Shown piece after piece: positions 17,434-25,656 of a DNA stretch of 64,000 bases (positions are counted from its first letter, which is position 1; each line of letters starts with the position of its first letter). Under the pieces are notes generated by a model, which saw only the letters and a program-made list of their open reading frames with translations, did no database searches and was not told the origin of the DNA. The stretch is from Actinomycetota bacterium (GTDB lineage: Bacteria; Actinomycetota; Geothermincolia; Geothermincolales; RBG-13-55-18), in NCBI GenBank assembly GCA_014360645.1, contig JACIXD010000007.1, positions 1 through 64,000 on the forward strand. The letters run 5' to 3'. Both the position numbers and the translations under genes were made by a program.

Positions 17434-18294
17434 ATGGAGAAGGAAGAGCGTCCCATGAAGATCGGCGAGCTGGAAAGGCTTTCGGGCGTGCCTCGCCACA
17501 CCATCCACCTCTACCTGCGCCATGGCCTCCTGCCTCCACCCGTCAGGACGGGCCGGACCATGGCCTACTACCATCGGTCACACCTCGACCGCCTGGCCGA
17601 GATCGCGCGCGTCAAGGGCTCCGCGCGCGTCCCCCTCGCCTTCCTCAAGAGGATGCTGGGGGAGATCGAGAGCGCGGAGAAAGGGGAGGGGAAAGGCGAG
17701 GACGCCGGGGCCGAAAAGGCGCCGGGGGAGGAGCGCAGGCGGCAGATACGGGAAGCGGCCGTCGGGGTCTTCCTGGAAAAAGGCTACCAGCGGGCTAGGA
17801 TCCAGGACATCACCGCCGCGGCCGGGATATCCACCGGCACCTTCTACCTCTATTACCGCGACAAGCGTGACCTCTTCATGGACGCCATCGACGAGCTCAT
17901 CCGGGGCACGGTGGCTGGCCTCGAGGAGGTCGCGGCGAGGGAAGGCGATCCGGTCAGGGCGGCGGCGGCGATCGCCGGCTTCTATATCGACAGCTACGGC
18001 TACTTCTCGGGCATCATCAACCAGCTGCGCGGGCTGATGGCCTCCGCGGAGCCCTCCGCCCGGGAAAAGTTCGTCTCCCTCCACAACCGCATGGCCGATC
18101 CCATCGTGCGCGAGCTCCGCGCCGCCATGGCGAGGGGGGAGATACGCGAAGTCGACCCCGAGCTGCTCGCTCGAGCCCTCATGGGCATGGTGGAGTTCCT
18201 GGCCATCCGCCTTTCCTTCGATGGCCGCTACACCACGGACCAGGCGGTCTCGTTCCTGGTGGACCTGCTCATGAAGGGCGTGGGCAGGGGTTGA
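17434..18294 (+). CDS. MerR-TetR fusion transcriptional regulator
   Basis: One continuous 286-residue reading frame carries two complete DNA-binding modules. Residues about 8-75 form a MerR HTH (MKIGELERLSGVPRHTIHLYLRHGLLPPP, then RLAEIARVKG). A charged linker (GEGKGEDAGAEKAPGEE) follows. From about residue 100 there is a full TetR HTH (IREAAVGVFLEKGYQRARIQDITAAAGISTGTFYLYYRDKRDLF) with a TetR ligand domain to the end. The MerR part lacks its usual effector domain, so ligand sensing probably rests with the TetR C-terminus. ATG 17434 follows GGGAGGTGGAGG. It faces the hydrolase/lactonase operon across a palindrome-bearing spacer, implying control of that operon and of itself. Both halves look intact. 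Confidence 0.88.
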   Translation: MEKEERPMKIGELERLSGVPRHTIHLYLRHGLLPPPVRTGRTMAYYHRSHLDRLAEIARVKGSARVPLAFLKRMLGEIESAEKGEGKGEDAGAEKAPGEERRRQIREAAVGVFLEKGYQRARIQDITAAAGISTGTFYLYYRDKRDLFMDAIDELIRGTVAGLEEVAAREGDPVRAAAAIAGFYIDSYGYFSGIINQLRGLMASAEPSAREKFVSLHNRMADPIVRELRAAMARGEIREVDPELLARALMGMVEFLAIRLSFDGRYTTDQAVSFLVDLLMKGVGRG

Positions 18295-18321
18295 GCGGCG
18301 CGGCGGCCACGGTCCCTTCGC

Positions 18322-18660
18322 CTAAAGCTCCCAGGCGGCGTCGAACCCGTCCCTCACCGCGTTGTGGATGCGCCCGGGCTGGCGGGCGTCGCCCACCACG
18401 CGCACGCGCGCAAAGCGGGGCTCAAGCTCCCGCGCCAGGCGGTCGTCGCTCTCCACCCCTTCCTCCAGCTCGATGCCCTTGCCGGGCGGTTCCATGTACT
18501 GGCAGAACTCGTCCACGGTGAGCCTGAAATAGGCGGCGATCTGTTCCGAGGGGGTGCCGTCGAAATTGGCCATCCCCACCCCCATGGGGGCCATCACCAC
18601 GCGGTTCCTGATGGCGAGCTTTCCTATCCTTCCCTCGCTGAAGAGATACGGGTACTGCAT
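18322..18660 (-). pseudogene. Internally deleted NADH:flavin oxidoreductase (Old Yellow Enzyme family) remnant
   Basis: This 112-codon frame joins the two ends of a much longer enzyme. The first ~45 residues (YPYLFSEGRIGKLAIRNRVV, then MAPMG) are the N-terminal barrel strand of the OYE / 2,4-dienoyl-CoA reductase family. The last ~45 (GVESDDRLARELE, VRVVGDARQPGRIHNAVRDG, FDAAW) are the C-terminal NADH-domain motif of the same family. About 500 residues that would hold the FMN site, the Fe-S cysteines and most of the FAD domain are missing. The frame has stayed open, so the deletion is in frame or recent. It cannot be a functional oxidoreductase. Confidence 0.7.
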
Positions 18661-18790
18661 CTGCCGCCTCCTCTTCCGGGCCTCACGTCGCCGGACCGAT
18701 GATCACGATATTATGCCCTCGCCGAACAGTCCACCCTCACGCCGCCGGCGGTGCCGGGCACGAGACGGGTTTGGTTAGAGAGGACCTGCC

Positions 18791-19633
18791 GTGGGTAGAA
18801 TATCGACAGCTAAGAGGGTCCATCGCATTGGGGAAGGTGGAGCGGTCCAGGCCGTGGAGGAGATCCTTAAAGAAGCGAAGGGAGAGGGCGCGAAGTTCTC
18901 GCGGAGGATCCTGCGCCTCCTCTACCAGCCCTACAAGTGGCTTGTGTTCCTGCCCCTCTTCGTCCTTTCCACCTGCTTCTTCGTGGGGCTGGGGGTGGTC
19001 TTCATCTTCCTCTTCGACGACAGGGTCGCCAACCGCACCACCGGAGTATGGTGGGCGCGCTTCAACGCCTTCATAACCCCCATGCGGGTCAAGGTCATCG
19101 GGAAGGAGAACGTCCAGAAAGGACAGTCCTATATCGTCTGCTCCAACCACCAGAGCTCCTACGACATCTTCGTCCTCTTCGGGTGGCTGGGCATCGACCT
19201 CAAATGGGTGATCAAGAAGGAGCTGCGCGCCTACCCCGTCTTCGGCTACGCGGTGGAAAAGGGCGGGAACATCGTCATCGACCGCTCCAACCCCAGGGAG
19301 GCCTACAAGTCGCTGGAGAAAGCGCGCCAGAAGATCGCCGGCGGAACGTCCATCATCATGCTCCCGGAGGGGACGCGCAGCCGCACCGGCGAGCTGGGGG
19401 AGTTCAAGAAGGGGGCCTTCGTGCTGGCGCGCGACCTCGACCTTCCCATCCTGCCGGTGAGCATCATCGGCACCAGGAAGATCCTTCCTCCCAAGACCCT
19501 GGACCTCTTCCCGGGGCGGGCTATCATGAAGATCCATCCCCCGGTAGACGTAAACCTCTACGCGAACGAGCCCCTGGAAAAACTGATCCACGACGTGAGG
19601 GAGATAATACGCGCCGGAATGGAGGAGGGGTGA
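18791..19633 (+). CDS. 1-acyl-sn-glycerol-3-phosphate acyltransferase-like (PlsC family)
   Basis: A 280-residue membrane acyltransferase. A hydrophobic helix (LVFLPLFVLSTCFFVGLGVVFIFLF) precedes the catalytic box SNHQSSYD (about residues 116-123), the GGNIVIDR motif, and the acceptor motif PEGTRSRTGE. It transfers an acyl chain to lysophosphatidate or a similar acceptor on the inner membrane face. The start is a GTG at 18791; the N-terminal 40 residues are amphipathic and weakly supported, so the true start might be later. The next gene on this strand begins about 170 bp on, so co-transcription is possible but not certain. It is closer to classical PlsC than the copy at 1708, lacking that copy's long C-terminal tail. 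Confidence 0.85.
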   Translation: MGRISTAKRVHRIGEGGAVQAVEEILKEAKGEGAKFSRRILRLLYQPYKWLVFLPLFVLSTCFFVGLGVVFIFLFDDRVANRTTGVWWARFNAFITPMRVKVIGKENVQKGQSYIVCSNHQSSYDIFVLFGWLGIDLKWVIKKELRAYPVFGYAVEKGGNIVIDRSNPREAYKSLEKARQKIAGGTSIIMLPEGTRSRTGELGEFKKGAFVLARDLDLPILPVSIIGTRKILPPKTLDLFPGRAIMKIHPPVDVNLYANEPLEKLIHDVREIIRAGMEEG

Positions 19634-19803
19634 GCCGTACCCGCGCGCGAGAGGCCAGGCGCACCGCCCTCCCGCGGCAGGAAGGTCGACGGGTGGGAAG
19701 ACAAACGCGATGTATATGGAAGGTGATGGCAGATGGGAACAGGACAGCCTGTAAACACGACGTCTCAGCCCGGCGCTGAAACACGCACGAAGGGGGAGAG
19801 GGG

Positions 19804-20610
19804 ATGAACATCCCGCAGACCCTGCTCATCGCGGCGATCACCGCCTTTGCCTACTTCACCATCCTCTTCTTCGTAGCCCTTCTCCTCAAGGACAACAGCA
19901 TCCTGGACATCGCCTGGGGCCCCAGTTTCATCGTCACCACCTGGGTTGCCCTGGCCGTGAACATGGCCCGTAGCCCGGAAGGCCTCATCCTCGGAGCGCG
20001 CCAGTACCTGGTGGCGGGGCTGGTGACGGTATGGGGCCTGCGCCTGGGCATACGCATCTACCGCCGCAACCGCGGGCGGGGCGAGGACCCGCGCTACGTC
20101 AGGTTCCGCGAGGAGTGGGGCAGGTATTTCCTCCTGCGCAGCTATTTCCAGCTCTTCCTCTTCCAGGGCGTGATCCTCATGCTCAACATCACGCCGGTGC
20201 TGCTGATCTTGGCTGGGATCAGAGGCGGCCCGGCCTGGTCGGACTTCCTGGGCGCGGCCGTCTGGGTGACGGGCTTTCTCTTCGAGGCCATAGGCGACTA
20301 CCAGCTTGACGCCTTCCTCAAGGTGCCGGAGAACCGAGGCACCATCATCGACCGCGGGCTGTGGAGGTACACTCGCCATCCCAACTACTTCGGCGAGGCC
20401 ACCATGTGGTGGGGCATCTTCATCATCGCCCTCAACCAGCCCTGGGGATGGGCCGGCGTCATCGGTCCCCTCACCATAACCGGTATGCTCCTCTTCGTAT
20501 CCGGCGTCCCCATGACCGAGCGGATGATGGAGAAGACCCCGGGGTGGGAGGAATATAAGCGCACCACGAGCATGTTCATCCCCTGGTTCAAGAGGCGGGC
20601 CGGGCAGTGA
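19804..20610 (+). CDS. DUF1295 family membrane protein (steroid 5-alpha-reductase/ICMT-like)
   Basis: A 268-residue integral membrane protein with about six to seven hydrophobic segments. It fits DUF1295, a relative of 3-oxo-5-alpha-steroid 4-dehydrogenases and isoprenylcysteine carboxyl methyltransferases. The diagnostic C-terminal block is present: DRGLWRYTRHPNYFGEATMW, and later PGWEEYKRTTSMFIPW. An early segment, ILDIAWGPSFI, is also characteristic. In the superfamily the His-Pro-Asn-Tyr block binds the nicotinamide or S-adenosylmethionine cofactor. The substrate is unknown. Its neighbours are an acyltransferase and a DUF2177 membrane protein on the same strand, in keeping with lipid metabolism. 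Confidence 0.85.
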   Translation: MNIPQTLLIAAITAFAYFTILFFVALLLKDNSILDIAWGPSFIVTTWVALAVNMARSPEGLILGARQYLVAGLVTVWGLRLGIRIYRRNRGRGEDPRYVRFREEWGRYFLLRSYFQLFLFQGVILMLNITPVLLILAGIRGGPAWSDFLGAAVWVTGFLFEAIGDYQLDAFLKVPENRGTIIDRGLWRYTRHPNYFGEATMWWGIFIIALNQPWGWAGVIGPLTITGMLLFVSGVPMTERMMEKTPGWEEYKRTTSMFIPWFKRRAGQ

Positions 20611-20692
20611 GATTCCGCAGGATGGGCATGACACACATGGCCCGGTACCTTCGAGTCCCGGGATTTAGAGCCAGAGGTAAGGAGGTTGGTTG

Positions 20693-21097
20693 ATGAAAGA
20701 GTACGTCATCGGTTATTTCGCCTTTCTCGTCCCCATGCTGGCCATCGACTCGGTGTGGCTCTTCACCATGTCCCGGCGCTTCTACTCCACGCACATCGGG
20801 TCCCTGCTCGCCGACAAGCCCAGGCTGCTTCCGGCGGCCGCCTTCTACCTCCTCTACGCCTTCGGGGCGGCGGTGCTGGTGGTGGTGCGAGCGGTGAGCA
20901 ACGAGACGGGCTACCTCAAGACCTTCTTCCTCGGGGCTATCCTGGGCCTCATGGCCTACGCCACCTACGACCTCACCAACCAAGCCACCCTCAAGGAATG
21001 GCCGGTGCTGGTTACCGCCGTGGACCTGGCGTGGGGGGCCCTGCTCACGGGCGGCGTGAGCATCATCGCCGTATCCATAACCCGCGCCCTCATCTGA
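20693..21097 (+). CDS. DUF2177 family small membrane protein
   Basis: A 134-residue membrane protein with four predicted helices (YFAFLVPMLAIDSVWLFTM; LLPAAAFYLLYAFGAAVLVVV; TFFLGAILGLMAYATYDL; VLVTAVDLAWGALLTGGVSI). The conserved block YATYDLTNQATLKEWP marks DUF2177, whose function is not established. ATG 20693 follows GGAGG at 20681. It lies 80 bp after the DUF1295 gene. In some bacteria DUF1295 and DUF2177 proteins occur together with cyclopropane-fatty-acid and photolyase-like genes; none of those is present here. The 278-bp gap downstream (21098-21375) holds no recognisable gene. Confidence 0.82.
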   Translation: MKEYVIGYFAFLVPMLAIDSVWLFTMSRRFYSTHIGSLLADKPRLLPAAAFYLLYAFGAAVLVVVRAVSNETGYLKTFFLGAILGLMAYATYDLTNQATLKEWPVLVTAVDLAWGALLTGGVSIIAVSITRALI

Positions 21098-21375
21098 CGC
21101 GGCGGCCCGAGGCCCCGCAGCCGTGGGGTCCATGGCCTCCCGGGGCGGGTCGCTCTCCCTTGACGGCCGGGGCCGAGCCGTCTCCGCTCAAAGGCCTCTT
21201 CCGGCGCTTTCGCCCGCGGAGTCACCCGGCATGCGGCACAAGCCAAGGGCCGGTTCATACCGTTCCGTGAACGACGGCATATGGCTCCCTGCCGGGTCCG
21301 GGATCTCCCGCACGGCGGCCCGTGCCCGCCACGCGCGGAAACACGCGCCAGGGGGCCGGGTGCCGCTCCGCTCCC

Positions 21376-22953
21376 TCACGCAAAGCGGGTGAGGTCGATG
21401 ACCGCGGTGGCGGCACTGCCCCGGGCGCGGTCAAGGGCTACCGCCAGCTCCGCCGGTCCCGCGGCCTCGTATCCCGCCAGGCCGAAGCCCTCTGCCACCC
21501 CCTTCCAGTCGAACGGCTCGCCGACCACGCACACCGTCACCGCTATGCGCTCGCGCCGGGCCGTTTCCAACTCCTGGATGTGCTGCAGGAGGGAGGCGGT
21601 GTCGCAGAGCGCCAGCACATGCTCACGCGGACGCGCCAACTTGATCCCCAACGCCATGGGAAGTCCGTATCCCGTGCCCCTCATGCCGTGGGCATGAAAA
21701 CGCGTGTCGGCAGATCCGGCGGGGCAGAGCAGCGACCCCCAGAAATACGCCTCCCGGCCGTCCAGCACCAGCAGGTCCGACCTCTCCAGCGCCTCCCCGA
21801 GGGCACTCGCCGCCGCCCCCGCTCCTCCGCCGCGCGCATCGCCCTTCAGGCTCTCCAGGGCGTACTCGAATCCTTTCCTGCACTCCCCCCGCCAGCGATC
21901 CCTCTCCGTGGACTCGCCCTCCATGCCCTTCGAAAGCGCCCGGCAGATGGAGGCCGAATCGCCCGCCAGGGCCGCGTCCACCGGACCCAGCGATCCCAAT
22001 ATCTCAGGCTCCGGGGAGGTCTGGATGACGCGCGCGCGCGAGCGGTCAAGCATCTCCAGCGCCTCCTCCTGTTCGCTCAGGACCATTCCCGCCATGAGCA
22101 CGAGGTCCGCCTCACCCATGACCCGGGGAAGGTCCGCCAAAGCCGGGTGTCCCAGCACGCCGATGTACCCCGGGTCGTCCGCGGCCACCGCCGAGAGGGC
22201 GGACGGGGTCAGCGCCAAGGGTGCCTGCAGGCGCACGGCCAGGGAAACGACGCCCTCCCAGGCTCCTTCCCGGAGCACGCTCAAGCCCGCCAGCACCAGC
22301 GGCCTTCGCGATCCTTCCAGCAGACCCAGCGCCTCCCTGACCGCCTCCGCGTCAGGCAGGAACGGGCCCGAGAAACGGGTGATGCCCGGAGGGGGGATGA
22401 GTTTCCGCAGCCTCTTTTCGCTGACCGCATGGTACTCGAAGAAGACGTCCACGGGGACGTCCATGTGCACCGGACCCCTCTCGCCGGAGAGGGCCTCCCG
22501 CAGCGCCCTCTGAACCAGTCGCGGCAGGCGTTTCCAGTTGTAGCCCGTGCAGTTGAAGCGCGTGACCCCGGAGAGCATGTCCGCCTGGTAGCATCCCTGC
22601 AGGGATTCCTGCGCCGGGTACATCTTCCAGCTCTGCACCTGCGGCGAGATGGAGAATATGGGTACGTGGTCGCCCCAGGCGTAGGCGGTCCCGGCCGCGG
22701 AATACACGGCGCCCGCCCCCACGGTGGAGATGACCACCGCCGGCTTTCCCGCGGCGCGCGCGTACCCGTCGGCCATCATGGCCCCCGCCGCCTCGTTGCG
22801 CGGCACCACCAACCGGAGCCGTGGGTCTCTGCCTATGGCGTCGAAGAGGGGGGTGATCTGCCCGCCGAGGATGCCGATGAAGTGGTCCACGCCCTCCCGG
22901 GCGAGGGTCTCGGCCACCAGGTCTCCTCCGGTCATGAAGCGCATCCCGGTCAC
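21376..22953 (-). CDS. ThDP enzyme, acetolactate synthase-like, with intact PYR domain but degenerate PP domain
   Basis: A 525-residue protein with the three-domain layout of acetolactate synthase/benzoylformate decarboxylase enzymes. The N-terminal PYR domain keeps the cofactor-activating glutamate (E54 in PRNEAAGAMMADGYAR). The C-terminal PP domain, which should bind Mg2+-diphosphate through GDG...N, reads CDT at 450-452 (LALCDTASLLQHIQELETA), and the later Asn position reads VGE near 476-479. The segment after it is also about 60 residues shorter than in its neighbour. It should therefore not bind ThDP diphosphate in its own PP domain. Its start (GTG 22953 or ATG 22944) lies beside the stop of the upstream ThDP gene, implying coupled translation. 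The protein most likely works only as a heteromer with that neighbour. Confidence 0.8.
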   Translation of the reverse strand: MTGMRFMTGGDLVAETLAREGVDHFIGILGGQITPLFDAIGRDPRLRLVVPRNEAAGAMMADGYARAAGKPAVVISTVGAGAVYSAAGTAYAWGDHVPIFSISPQVQSWKMYPAQESLQGCYQADMLSGVTRFNCTGYNWKRLPRLVQRALREALSGERGPVHMDVPVDVFFEYHAVSEKRLRKLIPPPGITRFSGPFLPDAEAVREALGLLEGSRRPLVLAGLSVLREGAWEGVVSLAVRLQAPLALTPSALSAVAADDPGYIGVLGHPALADLPRVMGEADLVLMAGMVLSEQEEALEMLDRSRARVIQTSPEPEILGSLGPVDAALAGDSASICRALSKGMEGESTERDRWRGECRKGFEYALESLKGDARGGGAGAAASALGEALERSDLLVLDGREAYFWGSLLCPAGSADTRFHAHGMRGTGYGLPMALGIKLARPREHVLALCDTASLLQHIQELETARRERIAVTVCVVGEPFDWKGVAEGFGLAGYEAAGPAELAVALDRARGSAATAVIDLTRFA

Positions 22954-22956
22954 CCC

Positions 22957-24771
22957 CTATCTCAGGTCCCGGTCAAGCAGGATGTTGACGCCGTATTTGG
23001 CCCGGCTCAACAGCCTGCGGTCGACCTTTATCCTCGGCACCCCAAGGGCCCGCAGGGGGTTGAAGCGCACCCCCTCGAACTCCCCCAGGGCGAAGCTCAG
23101 CAGGGGCTCCGGGAAGGTGTCGGGGTCCACCAGCACGTCCAGGACGGCGGGGAGGCCCGATTCCCTCGCCTCCCTGAAGGCGGGCTCTATCTCCGCCGCC
23201 TTCTCCACCCGCCGGCCGTAGCACCCGAAGCCGCGCGCGATGGCGGCGTAGTCGATGTCGCCCAGGATGGCCCCCACGTAGCGGGCCCCGAAAAAGAGGT
23301 CCTGGCATCCCTTGATCATGTTCCAGCAGCCGTCGTTGAAGACCACCACCACGAAGTCCATGCCCAGGCGGCGTGCGGTGTCCAGTTCCTGCACGTTGTA
23401 GAGGAAGGAGCCGTCTCCCTGGATGAGCACCAGGGGACGGCCGGGGTCGGCCGCCTTGATGCCCATGGAGAAGGGTATGCCGCACCCCAGGGTGCCCATG
23501 CCCGCGGGAAAGAAGGCGCTCTGCGGAAGGTGGGGCATGCAGAACATCCCCGCCCACAGCGCCGTGTTCCCGCCGTCGATGGCCACGAAGGTCTCCGGTT
23601 CCGCGAGTCTCCTTATGGTGCGGGCCAGGTATCCGGGATGGATGACCGGCCATGAGGCGTGGGCCTCGCCCTCCACCCTCTCCCGCCACCGGCGCCTCAC
23701 CTCCTGCAGGTGCTCCAGCCAGCCGCGGTGGGCGGGGTTTGGCTTTACCGTCCCGGAGCGCGCTATTTCCAGCATCTGCCTGAGCACCACGCCGGCGTCC
23801 CCCAGCACGGAGAGGTGGGCTGGTATGTTCAGGCACATGTTCACGGGGTCGATGTCCACCTGGATGAAGCGGATGTCCGCGCCCCAGAAGGGCGGCTGGC
23901 CGAAGCCCTCCAGGCCTCCCATGGCGCTTCCCACCACCAGCACGCAGTCGGCCCGCCGGATGGCGCGGTGGAAAGCCTCGCCGCCCACGTAGCTGGGCCC
24001 CCCGATGTAATAGGGGTTGTCGCCTCTGACGGTGCCCTCCCCCGCCATGGAGGTGGTGGCGGGGACCTCCAGCTCGCGCACCAGGGCGTCCATCTCTTCC
24101 CAGGCCGCGGCGTGCACCACGCCGCCACCGGAGAAGATGAGCGGCCTCTCGGCGGCCAGCAGGGTACGGAGGGCTTTTTCCACCAGTTCAGGGTCGCCGG
24201 CTATGGCGGGCCCGGGGCGAAGGTCGATCTCCCGCCGGAGCATGCCTTCCAGCTCCTCCTCCGGCATCTCCCACTCCTCCGCCAGCAGAGGGGAGTGGAT
24301 GTCGATGTGCACCGGGCCGTGGCACCCGCTCATGGCCTCGCGCACCGCCTGTCCGACCACCCGCGGTATCTCCACGGCATGCCGGACGACGGCTCCCCAC
24401 TTGCAGAAGGGCGCGAAGAACTCCCGCTGGGTGCGTCCGGGCGACTTTGCCGCCACCCCATCCCCGGGACGGGCCGATATCACCATCACCGGGATCTTAT
24501 CTCCCCATGCCGTTCCCACACCGGTCAGGGCGTTCACGGCGTCCGCGGGCGACGAGGCCAGCACCAGCGCCGGGAAACGCCGGTAATAGGTGTGCGCGGA
24601 GGCCATGAAGGCGCCGGCGATGTCGCCGCGCGGGGTGATCGCCGTCACCCCCTTCGTTTTCCCGAGATCCGCGAACACGGGTCCCAGAGCTCCCTCATCC
24701 TTCCCCGCGACGAAGGAGATGCCGGCGCGGGCCAGGCAGCGGGAGAGCAGATCACAACCGGAGATCCTCAT
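22957..24771 (-). CDS. ThDP enzyme, acetolactate synthase-like, with intact PP domain but Glu-to-Asp PYR domain
   Basis: A 604-residue three-domain ThDP enzyme. The PP domain is complete: GDG at 452-454, 24 residues, then N479 (VVVFNDGCWNMI), which ligates Mg2+ and the diphosphate. In the PYR domain the catalytic glutamate that protonates the aminopyrimidine is replaced by Asp50 (TPRGDIAGAFMA, aligning with PRNEAAGAMMA of the neighbour). The middle domain (LIFSGGGVVHAAAWEEMDAL) is the usual DHS-like fold. ATG 24771 follows GGTGGAAGGAG. It lies upstream of and is coupled to the second ThDP gene, with which its defects are complementary. An SCP2-domain gene and a small membrane ORF precede it on the same strand. 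The reaction is unknown; 2-oxoacid decarboxylation or carboligation is likely. Confidence 0.82.
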   Translation of the reverse strand: MRISGCDLLSRCLARAGISFVAGKDEGALGPVFADLGKTKGVTAITPRGDIAGAFMASAHTYYRRFPALVLASSPADAVNALTGVGTAWGDKIPVMVISARPGDGVAAKSPGRTQREFFAPFCKWGAVVRHAVEIPRVVGQAVREAMSGCHGPVHIDIHSPLLAEEWEMPEEELEGMLRREIDLRPGPAIAGDPELVEKALRTLLAAERPLIFSGGGVVHAAAWEEMDALVRELEVPATTSMAGEGTVRGDNPYYIGGPSYVGGEAFHRAIRRADCVLVVGSAMGGLEGFGQPPFWGADIRFIQVDIDPVNMCLNIPAHLSVLGDAGVVLRQMLEIARSGTVKPNPAHRGWLEHLQEVRRRWRERVEGEAHASWPVIHPGYLARTIRRLAEPETFVAIDGGNTALWAGMFCMPHLPQSAFFPAGMGTLGCGIPFSMGIKAADPGRPLVLIQGDGSFLYNVQELDTARRLGMDFVVVVFNDGCWNMIKGCQDLFFGARYVGAILGDIDYAAIARGFGCYGRRVEKAAEIEPAFREARESGLPAVLDVLVDPDTFPEPLLSFALGEFEGVRFNPLRALGVPRIKVDRRLLSRAKYGVNILLDRDLR

Positions 24772-24875
24772 CTCCTTCCACCTCCTCGCATGCGCATCCG
24801 AAAGCCGTTCCGAGCAGGCCGTAAGACCGCGTGGCGGTCATGTTACCCGCATGTAAATCACGCAAGGCGATTATA

Positions 24876-25043
24876 CTATCCCCGGACGAAGCGAGCGGAC
24901 GCCGGGGCGAGGATGTTCATGAATGCCGGTACGGCGTATATCGCGCCCGTGAAAGCGAGCTTGTTCTTCATGCTCTTCATGCCCAGCATGGCGTTGATGG
25001 CCGCAAACCAGTGGAAATAGCCCAGGATGAAAATGAGCCGCAC
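24876..25043 (-). CDS. Possible small membrane protein or 3' gene fragment
   Basis: Between the SCP2 gene and the first ThDP gene a minus-strand frame reads VRLIFILGYFHWFAAINAML, then GMKSMKNKLAFTGAIYAVPA, then FMNILAP, ending at a TAG at 24876. It has two hydrophobic segments and a strong GC-rich third-codon-position bias like the real genes nearby. The frame stays open upstream into the end of the SCP2 gene, where it also looks protein-like (LEEYPWWYRSFGG), but no ATG or clear ribosome binding site is seen; GTG 25043 is a guess. It could be a 55-residue protein, a longer one with an unusual start, or a fragment. Confidence 0.4.
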   Translation of the reverse strand: MRLIFILGYFHWFAAINAMLGMKSMKNKLAFTGAIYAVPAFMNILAPASARFVRG

Positions 25044-25092
25044 ACCACCGAAGGAGCGGTACCACCAAGGATATTCCTCAAGCCCGTTGGTC

Positions 25093-25656
25093 CTAGAGGC
25101 CGTATTCCTGACGGACGAAATCCACCCAGGGTTTGAAGGCTTCGATCTCTTCTGGATCCATCTCGTCGAGGTAGATGGTGGGGGTGGCGGCCACCAGGTC
25201 CACCAGGCGTATCGCGGCCTTGTTGTAACGCACGATGGTGGGCAGGTGCCCCTTGAGTTTTATCTTGCCCTGCATAAGCCCTTTCACCACGTCGAGTTCC
25301 TTGGTCATCACCTGCTTCCAGCGCTCGTAACTGGCGGTGAGGACGTAGTCGCCCGCCTCCCCCACCTCGGCGGGCACCAGCCGCACCGCCCGGCAATCAC
25401 CGTGCCACAGGTCGATGAGCAGGTACATGTCCTGCTCCAGCCCCACCGCGGGCTCCGCGGTGATGTGGATGACCACCGTTCCCTCCCAACCCTGCGCCAG
25501 CTTGCGGTATTCCTCATCGTTGCGGACCATGGACTCGTAGGTGGCTATCCAAGATGGGGTCCCCATGATATAGGGTTCCCGCTCCACCTCCAGGAGGTCC
25601 GCCATCAAGGCGGTGAAGGATTCCTCCCACTCCTTGGTGCCGTAGGTGTAAGCCAA
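25093..25656 (-). CDS. SCP2 sterol-binding domain protein
   Basis: A 187-residue cytoplasmic protein with the SCP2 lipid-binding fold. The C-terminal block YERWKQVMTKELDVVKGLMQ, then GKIKLKGHLPTIVRYNKAAI, is the conserved part where the acyl or sterol ligand tunnel closes. Such proteins carry fatty acyl-CoA or other lipids. It is first in a minus-strand row of genes that continues with a possible small membrane protein and the ThDP enzyme pair, so it may deliver or bind a lipid-like substrate for them; that is inference. The 577-bp gap upstream contains a perfect 17-bp palindrome at 25897-25913 that may be its operator. Confidence 0.78.
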   Translation of the reverse strand: MAYTYGTKEWEESFTALMADLLEVEREPYIMGTPSWIATYESMVRNDEEYRKLAQGWEGTVVIHITAEPAVGLEQDMYLLIDLWHGDCRAVRLVPAEVGEAGDYVLTASYERWKQVMTKELDVVKGLMQGKIKLKGHLPTIVRYNKAAIRLVDLVAATPTIYLDEMDPEEIEAFKPWVDFVRQEYGL

